A DNA stretch of 64,000 nt from Actinoplanes teichomyceticus ATCC 31121 (GTDB lineage Bacteria; Actinomycetota; Actinomycetes; Mycobacteriales; Micromonosporaceae): the NCBI RefSeq assembly GCF_003711105.1, contig NZ_CP023865.1, positions 3,807,001 through 3,871,000 of the forward strand. The letters are read 5' to 3'. A program made the position numbers and the translations under genes. Shown in pieces: positions 52,237 to 60,790 of this stretch (position 1 is the stretch's first letter; each line of letters starts with the position of its first letter). Under the pieces are notes generated by a model. It was not told the DNA's origin. It saw only the letters and a program-made list of their open reading frames with translations, and ran no database searches.

Positions 52237-53508
52237 TCACGCGGACCACTTCGGGATCAGGGCGGAGGTGGTCCCGGCCCGGGCGTCCTGCAGCAGCTGG
52301 CGCAGCGCGGCCGGCGGGTCCACCTCGCCGCGCCGGATCCGTGCGGCGAGCAGGCCGGAGACCCACGCCGCGGCGAACGAGGTGCCGCTCCAGGACGCCG
52401 CGCCGTCGTACCGGCCGGTGCTGCCGGGCGTGGCCGGGTCGACGACCGTGACCGCGCCGTCGAAGTAGTTGCTCACCACGTTGACGCCGGGGGCCAGCAC
52501 GTTCACCCAGGGCGCGTCCGGGCTGAACGACGCGGGCGTGCCCTGCGGGGTCAGCGCGCCGACCGCCACCACCTCGTCGTAGGCCGCCGGCCACAGCGGG
52601 CGGCGGCATCGCGGCCCCGGCTCGCCGTGATTGCCGGCCGCGGCCACCACGACCGTGCGTGGCCCGATCAGGCGCAGCGCGGCGGTCATCGCCAGGGCCG
52701 GCTGGTCGTCACCGGTGAAGAACCCGGCCGAGACGTTGACCACGTCGGCCCCCCGCCGGGCGAGCGCGACCAGGTCGTTGGCCAGTCGCCACGAGGTGCT
52801 GCGGGCCGCGTCGTCCAGGGTGGGATGGATGGTCACCGCGGCGCCCGGCGCGTTGCGCAGCACGATGCCGGTGACGAAGGTGGCGTGCCCGGCGGTGAAC
52901 GGCAGCCCACCCGGGCCGGGGGCGGGCAGCAGGGCACCGGGCGGGGCGAGATACGCCCCGGCGAGCGGGCCGTGGTCCCAGAGCCGGGTGTCGCAGACCG
53001 CGACGGTCGCGCCGGTTCCGCGTTCCCCGGCGGGGCGCGGCAGACCGTTGCGTACGCTGCGGTGGCTGCCCGGGGCGCCCTCGACCTCCGGCAGCACGTG
53101 TGCGTCGGGAGCGAAGACCCGGCCCTCCCAGCCGCCGGCCAGGACGTCCGCCTCGGTCGCCGGAGCCGGCAGCCGGCGACCCCCGCCGCTGATCACGTGA
53201 GCGCCGCCCACGGTCTCCACCTCACGGTTCTTGCCCAGCAGGGGGGTCCAGCCGTCGTATTCGCGGCGGAAGTAGGCGCGCAGGTCGGCGAGGAGCGCGT
53301 CGGTCGGTGAGCCGGAGCCGTCGGCCGCGCTGCCGCCGTCGCGCGCCGGCCCGGTCAGGTGCAGCAGGGCGAGGCCCAGCGCCGGGCTGCGCTGCGGCTC
53401 GCCGGCCGGGTGCAGGCCGAGCGTGCCGAGACGGTCCAGGATCAGGCCCAGGTGCGGCAGAGCCACGATCAGTTCGTTGACCCGGTGCGTCGCATTCGTC
53501 GTGCCCAT
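52237..53508 (-). CDS. S8 subtilisin-like serine peptidase, cytoplasmic type
   Basis: A 423-residue peptidase with the subtilase triad: Asp173 (VAVCDTRLWDHG), His208 (FTAGHATFVTGI) and Ser377 (WSGTSFAAAWVSG), plus the oxyanion Asn293 (AAAGNHGE). There is no signal peptide; about 165 N-terminal residues, helical at the start (VNELIVALPHLGLILDRL), precede the catalytic part and may be a regulatory or recruitment domain. It is divergent from the TPR-CHAT gene and heads the operon with the sigma factor. Likely activated by, or activating, the CHAT protein; that link is inference. Confidence 0.9.
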   Translation of the reverse strand: MGTTNATHRVNELIVALPHLGLILDRLGTLGLHPAGEPQRSPALGLALLHLTGPARDGGSAADGSGSPTDALLADLRAYFRREYDGWTPLLGKNREVETVGGAHVISGGGRRLPAPATEADVLAGGWEGRVFAPDAHVLPEVEGAPGSHRSVRNGLPRPAGERGTGATVAVCDTRLWDHGPLAGAYLAPPGALLPAPGPGGLPFTAGHATFVTGIVLRNAPGAAVTIHPTLDDAARSTSWRLANDLVALARRGADVVNVSAGFFTGDDQPALAMTAALRLIGPRTVVVAAAGNHGEPGPRCRRPLWPAAYDEVVAVGALTPQGTPASFSPDAPWVNVLAPGVNVVSNYFDGAVTVVDPATPGSTGRYDGAASWSGTSFAAAWVSGLLAARIRRGEVDPPAALRQLLQDARAGTTSALIPKWSA

Positions 53509-53576
53509 GGTTCTCCTCGTGCGGGTGTGAGCTTCGGGCGTTCACCCGGCTCGTCAAGAGGACCAACGAGTGGCCG

Positions 53577-53589
53577 ATTTGATACAAAT
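53577..53589. promoter_or_regulatory. AT-rich palindrome between S8 and CHAT genes
   Basis: ATTTG-ATA-CAAAT is a perfect inverted repeat in the 176-base divergent promoter region, strikingly AT-rich for this genome. It contains TGATACA, also found twice as an inverted pair at 56707-56744. Confidence 0.55.
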
Positions 53590-53684
53590 GTCGCTGACAA
53601 CTGTTCCCGCCGCGGTGCTCCCGTGGGGGCCGACCCGGGAAAACCCGCGCCGGGGCAGGGAGGTGCGCCGGAGGGAGAGGACGC

Positions 53685-56321
53685 ATGGCGCGGGACGCCG
53701 CCGCTCGCGTGCTCTGCGACGAGGCACTGCGGCTCGTCGACGCGCAGCCGCAGCGCGCCTGGAGCCTCGCCGCCCAGGCCCGTGACCTCGCCGGGCGGGC
53801 CCACGATCCGGAGTCCGCCGCGGTCGCCGAGCGCGCCCGGGGACTGGCCGCCCTGCACCTGGCCGACCTGGACACCGCGCTGCGGTGCGAGCGCGGCGCC
53901 GTCCGGCTCGCCCGCCGCGCCGGCAATCCCACCCTCGCCGCCGAGGCCCGGATGAGCCTGGCGTACGTGCTCAGCTGCCGCGGCCAACCCCGCCGGGCGC
54001 TCGGCGTGATCGACCGCGCCCGTGCCGACCTGAACGGCGTCCAGCGCCTGCGGGCCACCGCCCAGCGCGGCGCCATCCTGCAGCAGCTCGGCTGCCTCGG
54101 CGAGGCGCTGGAGACGTACCGGGAAGTGCTGCCCCGGCTGCGCGCCTGCGGTGACCCGGTCTGGACCTGGCGGGTCCTCAACAACCGGGGTGTGCTGTTC
54201 GTCTACCGCTACCGGTTCGCCGAGGCGCTCGCCGACCTGCACGAGGCCGAACGGCTCAGCGAGGCCGAGGACCGGCGCCTGCTCGCCGCGCACGTGCAGG
54301 AGAACCTGGGCTTCGCGCACAGCCGGCAGGGTGAGGTCCCGGCCGCCCTGCGGTACTTCGAGGAGGCCGAACGGCGGTACCGGGCGCTCGGCGTGAGCGT
54401 CAGCTCGCTGCTGCTGGACCGTGCCGAGCTGCTGCTCGCCGTGCGGCTGGCCCGGGAGGCCCGGGAGGCGGCCGAGCAGGCGGTCGCCGAGCTGACCCGG
54501 GCCCGCAGCGGGTTCAAGCTGCCCGAGGGCGTGCTGATGGTGGCCGCCGCCGCGCTGCTCGCCGGGGACTGCACGGCGGCGCTGCCCGCGGCGCGCCAGG
54601 CGGCCGCCGCCTTCGCCCGTCAGCACCGCGACGACTGGAGCGCCGTGGCCCGGCTGATGGCGCTGCGCTGTCGCCTGGGACTCGGGCAGCGCGTCGCCGT
54701 ACCGGAGCTGGTTCGCGTCGCCGACGCGCTGCAGGCGGCCGGCTGGCGGATGCCCGCGCTGGACGCCCGGGTCACCGCGGCCCGGCTCACGCTGGAACGC
54801 GGCCGCCCCGCCGAGGCCCAGGCGCTGCTGGCCGCGGCCGGTGCGGCCCGCCGCACGGACCCGGCCGAGCTGCGCATCCGCGCCTGCCAGTGTGCCGCCC
54901 TGCGCCACCTGAGCGCGGGCCGCCGCCGGGCGGCGGCCGCCACCATCTCCGCGGGTCTGCGCATCGCCGAGGAGTACCGGGCCACCCTGGGCGCGGACGA
55001 CCTGCTCGCGTACTGCTCCGGACATCGCACCGAACTCGTCCACATGGGTCTGCGGATGGCGATCGAGGCGCGGTCGGCACGTCGCGTCCTGCGCTGGGCC
55101 GAGCGTGGCCGGGCCAGCCACCTGCTCCTCGCCCGGGCCCGCCCACCCGGCGACCCGGTGCTGGCCGCGGCGCTCAGCGAGGTCCGCGGTGTCGTCGCCG
55201 AGCTGGCGGCGGCGCGGCGGGCCGGGGAGTCGGTCGCCCACCTGGAACGGCGACAGGCGGCGCTGGAGAACCGGATCCGCGACCACCTGCGGCGGCGCGA
55301 CGGCGACTACGCCGGCACCGCCGCGCCCGCCTCGCCCGAACAGCTCACGGCGGTGCTCGACGGTGCGGCGGTGCTCGAGTACGTGGAGAGCGACGGCGCA
55401 CTGTTCGCCGTGCTCCTCGCGGACGGCCGGACCGTGCTGCGCCCGCTCGGACCGGCCGCCGAGATCGCCGGATCGCTGGAGCACCTGCCGTTCGCGATGC
55501 GCCGCGCGGCCGCCGGCAACGACCGCAGCGCCGAGGCGGCCGACCGGCTGCTGGCCAGCCTGGGACGCCGGCTCGACGAATTCCTCGTCGGGCCGGTGCG
55601 CGACGCCCTCGGCGACCGGCCGCTGGTGGTGGTCCCGACCGGGGCGCTCCAGTCGATGCCGTGGGGGCTGCTGCCCTCGTGCGCCGGGCGTTCGGTCACG
55701 GTCTCGCCCTCGGCCACCTCCTGGTATCAGGCCGCCCGCCGGCCACGCCGGTACGGCACGACGCTCGCGGTGGCCGGGCCCGACCTGCCGGGCTCGGCGG
55801 CCGAGATCGCGGCGCTGCACCGGCTGTATCCCGCGGCACAGACGCTGACCGGCGCCTCGGCCACGGCCGGCGCGGTGCTCGCCGCCCTGCCGTACGCGAG
55901 CATCGCCCACGTCGCCGCGCACGGCAATTTCCGGCGGGACAACCCGCTGTTCTCCTCGCTGCGGCTCGCCGACGGACCGCTCACCGTCCACGACCTGCAA
56001 ACCCTGCCCGACGTGCCGGAACTGGTGATCCTCGCCGCCTGCGACAGCGGCCTGTCGCTGGTCTGTCCGGGCGACGAGTTGCTCGGCTTCTCCGCCGCCC
56101 TGCTGACCATGGGCACCCGGTCGCTGGTCGCGGCCATGCTGCCGGTGCCGGACGAGGTGGCCACGGTGCTGATGACCGCGATGCACCACCGGCTCGCGGC
56201 CGGGGCCGCACCGGCGTCGGCGCTGGCCGAGGCGGGCCGCGATCTGGCCCGCAGCGGCGGCCCCGCCGAGCGGATGACCGCCGCCGGGTTCGTCTGTCTC
56301 GGCGCCGGACTCGGCGCCTGA
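53685..56321 (+). CDS. TPR-CHAT (caspase-like) protease
   Basis: An 878-residue protein. The first 430 or so residues are TPR-like helical repeats (for example ALRCERGAVRLARRAGNP and YRYRFAEALADLHEAERL), then a helical linker, and a CHAT domain at about 570-875. The caspase-type dyad is His746 (HVAAHGNF) and Cys786 (VILAACDSG). CHAT proteases, the clan that includes separase-like and Craspase enzymes, cut protein partners on activation. GGAGGGAG precedes the ATG. Divergent from the S8-sigma operon, with which it most likely forms one system. Confidence 0.93.
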   Translation: MARDAAARVLCDEALRLVDAQPQRAWSLAAQARDLAGRAHDPESAAVAERARGLAALHLADLDTALRCERGAVRLARRAGNPTLAAEARMSLAYVLSCRGQPRRALGVIDRARADLNGVQRLRATAQRGAILQQLGCLGEALETYREVLPRLRACGDPVWTWRVLNNRGVLFVYRYRFAEALADLHEAERLSEAEDRRLLAAHVQENLGFAHSRQGEVPAALRYFEEAERRYRALGVSVSSLLLDRAELLLAVRLAREAREAAEQAVAELTRARSGFKLPEGVLMVAAAALLAGDCTAALPAARQAAAAFARQHRDDWSAVARLMALRCRLGLGQRVAVPELVRVADALQAAGWRMPALDARVTAARLTLERGRPAEAQALLAAAGAARRTDPAELRIRACQCAALRHLSAGRRRAAAATISAGLRIAEEYRATLGADDLLAYCSGHRTELVHMGLRMAIEARSARRVLRWAERGRASHLLLARARPPGDPVLAAALSEVRGVVAELAAARRAGESVAHLERRQAALENRIRDHLRRRDGDYAGTAAPASPEQLTAVLDGAAVLEYVESDGALFAVLLADGRTVLRPLGPAAEIAGSLEHLPFAMRRAAAGNDRSAEAADRLLASLGRRLDEFLVGPVRDALGDRPLVVVPTGALQSMPWGLLPSCAGRSVTVSPSATSWYQAARRPRRYGTTLAVAGPDLPGSAAEIAALHRLYPAAQTLTGASATAGAVLAALPYASIAHVAAHGNFRRDNPLFSSLRLADGPLTVHDLQTLPDVPELVILAACDSGLSLVCPGDELLGFSAALLTMGTRSLVAAMLPVPDEVATVLMTAMHHRLAAGAAPASALAEAGRDLARSGGPAERMTAAGFVCLGAGLGA

Positions 56322-56360
56322 GCCGGTCCCGGCCACCGGGACCGGCGTCAGGCGAGTGGG

Positions 56361-56645
56361 TCACGCGGCCAGGTCGTGCGTCACCGTGGCCGGACGGTCG
56401 GCCCGGTGCGCCGGGTACAGCATGTGGACGGTGTCGAGAGCCCACCGCATACGCGGCTGCGCGACCTCCGGGTACTCGCCGTACCGGGCCGCGACCTCGG
56501 CGGCGCAGCCGCGGGTCCCGTGGTGGGCCCGCACGGCCGTACGGATCAGTTCGGTGACCTCCGGTCTCGTCAGGTGGTCCGTGACCGAGGCGGTGCTGAC
56601 GAACAGGGCTTCGGCCCGAGCGGCGGCGAGCATCTCGGCCCCCAT
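56361..56645 (-). CDS. Conserved actinobacterial hypothetical protein, 94 aa
   Basis: A 94-residue helical protein (MGAEMLAAARAEALFVSTAS start; GTRGCAAEVAARYGEYPEVAQPRMRWAL in the middle). Similar small proteins are frequent in streptomycetes and related genera, function unknown. GAGGGAG sits 5 bases before the ATG. It converges on the CHAT gene, 40 bases from its stop. An inverted pair of GTGATACA sites lies upstream, so its expression may be linked to the CHAT locus. Confidence 0.75.
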   Translation of the reverse strand: MGAEMLAAARAEALFVSTASVTDHLTRPEVTELIRTAVRAHHGTRGCAAEVAARYGEYPEVAQPRMRWALDTVHMLYPAHRADRPATVTHDLAA

Positions 56646-56706
56646 GGCGACTCCCTCTGCTGAGTGCGTGCAGGTTTCACAGCAGGGGAGCCGCCGGTCC
56701 GGCCCG

Positions 56707-56744
56707 GTGATACACCACCTGTGACGGCGATCCGGATGTATCAC
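56707..56744. promoter_or_regulatory. GTGATACA inverted repeat
   Basis: GTGATACA (56707-56714) and TGTATCAC (56737-56744) are perfect complements separated by 22 bases, about 60 bases before the 94-residue gene. The spacing suits a dimeric activator or repressor rather than a terminator. Confidence 0.5.
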
Positions 56745-56909
56745 CCGTGCCGCCGCCCGCTCCTCTCCTATGCCCGGGCGGCACGGCGCCGCCCGCGGAC
56801 CACGAGCCGGGCCGGCTGCCACCGGCTCGACCGGGCGATCAGCGCGGGTACGGCCCCAGCGGGGTGCTGCCGCACCGGTTGACCGCCCACGGAGAGGAGG
56901 TGACACACC

Positions 56910-56951
56910 ATGACGAGCACTCCGGTCTCCCGCGAGGCCGGCGCGGGCTGA
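56910..56951 (+). CDS. 13-codon leader ORF upstream of the SARP gene
   Basis: ATG ORF encoding MTSTPVSREAGAG with an unusually strong ribosome site (AGGAGGTGA, 56895-56903). The stop is 17 bases before a perfect 13-base-pair hairpin, and the SARP start follows 190 bases later. This is the layout of a translated leader controlling a downstream gene. The peptide is not rich in any single amino acid, so classical amino-acid attenuation is not evident. Confidence 0.5.
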   Translation: MTSTPVSREAGAG

Positions 56952-56968
56952 TCCTCGCTCGTCCCCCC

Positions 56969-57001
56969 GCTGCTGGTGAGCTGCCCCCGCTCACCAGCAG
57001 C
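56969..57001 (+). promoter_or_regulatory. Leader hairpin before the SARP gene
   Basis: GCTGCTGGTGAGC and GCTCACCAGCAGC pair perfectly (13 bp) around the loop TGCCCCC, between the leader ORF and the SARP gene. No T-run follows. It may be an attenuator or an mRNA-stability element. Confidence 0.6.
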
Positions 57002-57142
57002 ACCCCGCGCCCCGCCGCCGATGCCCGCACCGGGGGAGAGCCCGCAAGGCACCGCCGGTCCGGCGATCGAGCGCATGGCCGCGGTCCACGGCGGCTCGGC
57101 TCGGTGGGACGACCGAAATCTGAGAACAGTCCGGAGATAGTC

Positions 57143-57973
57143 ATGTCGGTGGATCGAAGTCATGGGGGTTGCGCCGTGAACATCTGGATGATGGGCCAGA
57201 TGCTGATCGAGTCCGGACATCGCAGTACGCGATTCCGGGGTGGTATGCAGGGGGCCCTGCTGGCCGTGCTGATCAGCGCGCAGGGGCAGGTCATGCCGTT
57301 CGGCACGCTGTCGGAGGAGCTGTGGGGTGGTCGGCAGCCGGACGGTATGGAGAACGCGTTGCAGGCGCATGCCAGCCGGTTGCGGCGCAAGTTGCGGGCG
57401 CTGGAGCCGGAGCGGGCTGAGGCGCGGCTGGTGGCGCGGGCCGGTGGGTACCGTCTGGATCTGGACGGGGCGGCCACCGACGCGATCACGTTCGCCAGTG
57501 AGGTGGCCGCGGTGCAGGCGGATCCGGGTCTGCCGCCCGCGGTGGTCAGTCAGCGGTTGCGTGCGGTGCTGTCGCTGTGGCGTGGTCAGGTGTTCGGGGG
57601 TGCTCCGGTCGGCATGATCGCGCAGGCGTGGGCGGCCCGGTTGAGCGCGGTGCGGATCGCGGCGTTGGAGATGTTGTTCGACAACGAGTTGAAGCTGGGG
57701 TTGCACAGCGCGATCGTGCCGGAGTTGTCGGCGTTGGTGCGTTCCGAGGCGCTCAACGAGCGGTGGTGCGAGCAGTTGATGGTGGCGTTGTACCGGTCCG
57801 GGCGGCAGGCCGAGGCGCTCGGGGTGTATCAGCGGATGCGGCAGCAGATGATCGAGGAGCTCGGGGTGGACCCGTCGCCGATGCTGCGCAATCACGAGCG
57901 GGCGATCCTCGCGCACGACGATGGCCTGCTCATCCACGGTGACCACCGCCTGCTGCGCGCCGTGGCCCGCTGA
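57143..57973 (+). CDS. SARP family (AfsR/DnrI-like) transcriptional regulator
   Basis: A 276-residue activator with an OmpR-type winged helix (about 25-105; LISAQGQVMPFGTLSEELWG, NALQAHASRLRRKL) and a BTAD domain (about 115-255; ending YQRMRQQMIEELGVDPSPML). No NB-ARC part, so it is a small SARP. These regulators usually activate secondary-metabolite clusters, but no such cluster is visible within the window. The ATG at 57143 has GGAGA 6 bases upstream; a GTG at 57176 is possible. A leader ORF and hairpin lie upstream. Confidence 0.92.
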   Translation: MSVDRSHGGCAVNIWMMGQMLIESGHRSTRFRGGMQGALLAVLISAQGQVMPFGTLSEELWGGRQPDGMENALQAHASRLRRKLRALEPERAEARLVARAGGYRLDLDGAATDAITFASEVAAVQADPGLPPAVVSQRLRAVLSLWRGQVFGGAPVGMIAQAWAARLSAVRIAALEMLFDNELKLGLHSAIVPELSALVRSEALNERWCEQLMVALYRSGRQAEALGVYQRMRQQMIEELGVDPSPMLRNHERAILAHDDGLLIHGDHRLLRAVAR

Positions 57974-58192
57974 CCGCACGCCGGTCGGCGTGATGTCCGC
58001 GGTGATCCGCGTCCGGGCGGGCGCCGGTGAACGGCCGGCGGCGTGGGCTGCGCGGACCCGGCTGCCGTGCGGGCCCGCGCCGGCCGGCGGTGATCGGCGT
58101 CGGGTGCGCCGAGCCGGTACCCGCCGGTGCGCGACCGTGGACCGCGGCGGCCTTCGATCACGGTGTGGCCGGGTCTGCCGGCGGCTGTCGTA

Positions 58193-58464
58193 CTAGCCGT
58201 AGTAGACGATGAGATCCCACCTGCCGCCCCCGGCGTCGACGCATCGGGCGTTGTCGGCGTCCGTTTCCAGGAGCGCGAGGGGATGGCGCCGACGCACACG
58301 TACGGGGAGGGATACCGTGCGTAGAAGAACCAGGCCGGCACCGAAGCGGCGGACGGCGAAGCGGCGACCGCTGGCGACGCCGACCCGACCGCCCCGATTC
58401 CCGCCGCGACGAATGCCAGGGCCACGGCAGACGCAGTGCGTCGGAGAATGGCGCGTGCGCTCAT
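58193..58464 (-). pseudogene. Small secreted protein, frameshifted
   Basis: The frame from 58464 gives a clear signal peptide (MSARAILRRTASAVALAFVA to ASPAVAA) and mature sequence VPAWFFYARYPSPYVCVGAIP. The sensible ending ETDADNARCVDAGGGRWDLIVYYG is in the next frame and stops at 58193. The switch lies near 58261-58268; one extra G in the GGAAA context would join them into an about 90-residue exported protein with two Cys. It may be a recent mutation or a sequence error. 58465-58814 holds no supported gene. Confidence 0.6.
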
Positions 58465-58814
58465 TTCGGACCCTCCTCAGAATATGAGTCTCATGGCCCG
58501 GGGCCGAGCTAAACATTGTCGTGCATCTATGGATAGGAAGCTTGAGAGGCGATGCGTGCCGAGCCGAACAATCGGCCGGAAAATCAAATGACCGGGGAAA
58601 TGACGTGCGGGTTGTCACGCCGGGAGCGTCCAGCCGGCGAGCCGCGGCACCGGCGGCTACCAGGGCGGCCAGGTCCGCGGACCACTCGTCGAGCTGCCGT
58701 TCCCACTGCCGTTCCCAGGCCCGTCCCTGCGCGGTGAGAGCTTCTGCCCGCACGCCGGCGGGTCGCCCGGCGGCCCGGGCGGCAGCCGGTTCCCGCTGAT
58801 CGACCGGCCGGGCT

Positions 58815-59714
58815 TCAGTAGCGGTCCCGGCGCACGACGTGCGCGTCGACCAGGTCGAGGAACGCCCGTACGGCCGGGCTCGGCGCGCAGCCGTCGAGGC
58901 TGGCCGCGGCCAGGGTCCATGACGCGGCCGGCGGGTCGAGCTCGACGGGTACGACCCGGTGGCCGTCCTCGGCGGCCAACGGCGGCACGAGGGCCACGCC
59001 GATGCCGGACTCGACGTAGCCGGGGATGGTCGTGATGTCGCTGACCTCGACGGCGATGGTGCGGGTGATGCCGGCCCGGCGGAAGTCGTTGTCGGTGCGG
59101 ACGCGGTTGCAGAAGCCGGGCGGAAGGTCGATGAACGGCTCGTCGGCCAACGCGGCCGGGCTCACCGTGGCGCGCTCGGCCAGCGGATGGCCGGCCGGGA
59201 CGAGCAGGCGCGGCTGGAAGTCAGCGATCGGGTTCAGGAGCAGGTCGGGCACGCTCGCGGTCTGCACGGCGACGAACGCGACGTCGAGCTCGCGGGCGCG
59301 CAGGGCGGCCAGGAGCCCGTCGGTGCCCCCGGCGGCCATGCTGAGGCTCAGCCGTACGCCGGGGTGGCGGTCACGGAAGTCGTTCACCAGCCCCGGCAGG
59401 TCGACGGCGGTGAGGCCGGAGAGCGTGCCGACGCGCAGGCTGCCGGTCAGTCCCCCGCGCAGACCGGCGACCGCGGCACGGGCCTGGTCGAGGGCGTCGA
59501 GCGCCCGGCGCGCCTCGGGTAGCAGCGCCTTGCCGGCCTCGGTGAGCGCGACCCTGCTGGTGCTGCGCTCGAACAGGGGTGCGCCGAGGTGCCGTTCCAG
59601 CGCCCGGATGCTCGCCGAGACCGTCGACTGCACGGCATGGGTGCGCCGGGCGGCGCGAGTGAAGTTGAGTTCCTCGGCGACGGCCACGAAGTACTGCAGT
59701 TGACGCTGCTCCAC
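58815..59714 (-). CDS. LysR family transcriptional regulator
   Basis: A 299-residue LTTR; HTH at residues 2-60 (QLQYFVAVAEELNFTRAARR, STVSASIRALERHLG) and effector domain after residue 90. GTG start. It is divergent from an NAD-binding oxidoreductase gene, and a T-N11-A palindrome lies between them, so it probably regulates that gene. Confidence 0.93.
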   Translation of the reverse strand: MEQRQLQYFVAVAEELNFTRAARRTHAVQSTVSASIRALERHLGAPLFERSTSRVALTEAGKALLPEARRALDALDQARAAVAGLRGGLTGSLRVGTLSGLTAVDLPGLVNDFRDRHPGVRLSLSMAAGGTDGLLAALRARELDVAFVAVQTASVPDLLLNPIADFQPRLLVPAGHPLAERATVSPAALADEPFIDLPPGFCNRVRTDNDFRRAGITRTIAVEVSDITTIPGYVESGIGVALVPPLAAEDGHRVVPVELDPPAASWTLAAASLDGCAPSPAVRAFLDLVDAHVVRRDRY

Positions 59715-59758
59715 GCGGCGATGTTAATCGGCCCAGGCGATGACGCCGATCGCAACTA

Positions 59759-59773
59759 TTCGTTGGTGGCGAA
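59759..59773. promoter_or_regulatory. LysR-type operator (T-N11-A)
   Basis: TTCG-N7-CGAA, a 15-base element with the LTTR T-N11-A layout, 45 bases from the LysR start and 58 from the oxidoreductase start. Confidence 0.5.
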
Positions 59774-59831
59774 CACCCGGGCGCGGCAGTCTGGGGCCAG
59801 ACATCCGATCCTGAGCGAGGAGCTCGTCACC

Positions 59832-60713
59832 ATGAACGTCTTCCTGACCGGCGCCACCGGCCACATCGGCTCGGCGGTCCTGTCCGCCCTGATCGGCGCG
59901 GGGCACTCCGTCACGGCGCTGGTGCGCTCGGAGCCGAAGGCGGCCGCCGCACGCGCGGCCGGCGCCGCGGCCGTCGTCGGCGACATGCGGGACCTCGACC
60001 TCGTACGGAGCCTGGCCACCGGCGCCGACGCCGTGATCGCCACAGCGTCGCCGGGCGACGCGACCAGCAGCTCGGTCGAGACCGCGTTCACCGAGGCCGC
60101 CCTCGACGGCTTGCGGCCCGGCGCCACGTTCCTGCGCACCGGCGGTGTCTGGGTGCACGGCTCGGCCCCGGACATCACCGAGGACACCCCGCGCAACGCG
60201 CCGGCGCTGGTCGCGTGGCGCGAGGAGCTGGACTCGCGCGTCCTGACCGCGGCCGGGATCCGGTCGATCATCATCGAGCCGGGCACCGTCTACGGCAACG
60301 GCATCGGCATCCCCGCCCTGGTGTTCGCGGGGGAGCGGGTCGGCGATCCGGCCGCGCTGCGCCTGGTCGGCCCCGGCACCCAGCACTGGACCACCGTGCA
60401 CGTCGACGACCTGGCGCAGCTGTACGTGGCGGCGCTCGAGCAGGCGCGGAGCGGCTCGGTGTATCTCGGGGTCAGCGGCGACAACCCCACGGTCCGCGAG
60501 CTGGGTGAGGCCGCGTCCCGCCGGCTGGGCCTCGACGGCCGCGTGGTGGCCGAGGACGCCGCCGCGACGGTCGAGCGGCTCGGCGGGTTCGGCGAGGCCC
60601 TGCTGCTCGATCAGCAGGCCACCGGCGAGAAGGCGCGCCGCGAGCTGGGCTGGAAGCCGTCGCGCCGGTCACTGGTCGAGGAGTTCGCGGCCGGCGCCTA
60701 CGACCCGGCCTGA
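59832..60713 (+). CDS. NAD(P)-binding epimerase/NmrA-like protein
   Basis: A 293-residue extended-SDR-like protein. The dinucleotide motif is FLTGATGHIGSAV at residues 4-16, followed by GDMRD, and further NmrA/epimerase features such as EPGTVYGNG and TVHVDDLAQLYVAAL. The usual YxxxK is not obvious, so it may bind cofactor without classical SDR chemistry. GAGGAG precedes the ATG. Divergent from, and probably controlled by, the LysR gene. Confidence 0.9.
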   Translation: MNVFLTGATGHIGSAVLSALIGAGHSVTALVRSEPKAAAARAAGAAAVVGDMRDLDLVRSLATGADAVIATASPGDATSSSVETAFTEAALDGLRPGATFLRTGGVWVHGSAPDITEDTPRNAPALVAWREELDSRVLTAAGIRSIIIEPGTVYGNGIGIPALVFAGERVGDPAALRLVGPGTQHWTTVHVDDLAQLYVAALEQARSGSVYLGVSGDNPTVRELGEAASRRLGLDGRVVAEDAAATVERLGGFGEALLLDQQATGEKARRELGWKPSRRSLVEEFAAGAYDPA

Positions 60714-60790
60714 CGCCGATCTTGCCGGCGGCGGCTCGTACGACGCCGGGGAGTCTCGTACGACGCCCGTGGTGAGGAAGACTGGCGGGC

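Noticed and set aside
53469..56336. A 955-codon minus-strand open frame opposite the CHAT gene
   Set aside because: The CHAT/TPR reading on the plus strand explains the codon pattern; the antisense product is low-complexity and has no ribosome site.
57143..57973. SARP as pathway regulator of a biosynthetic cluster in this window
   Set aside because: No polyketide, peptide or terpene synthase genes are present on either side; the target is elsewhere or different.
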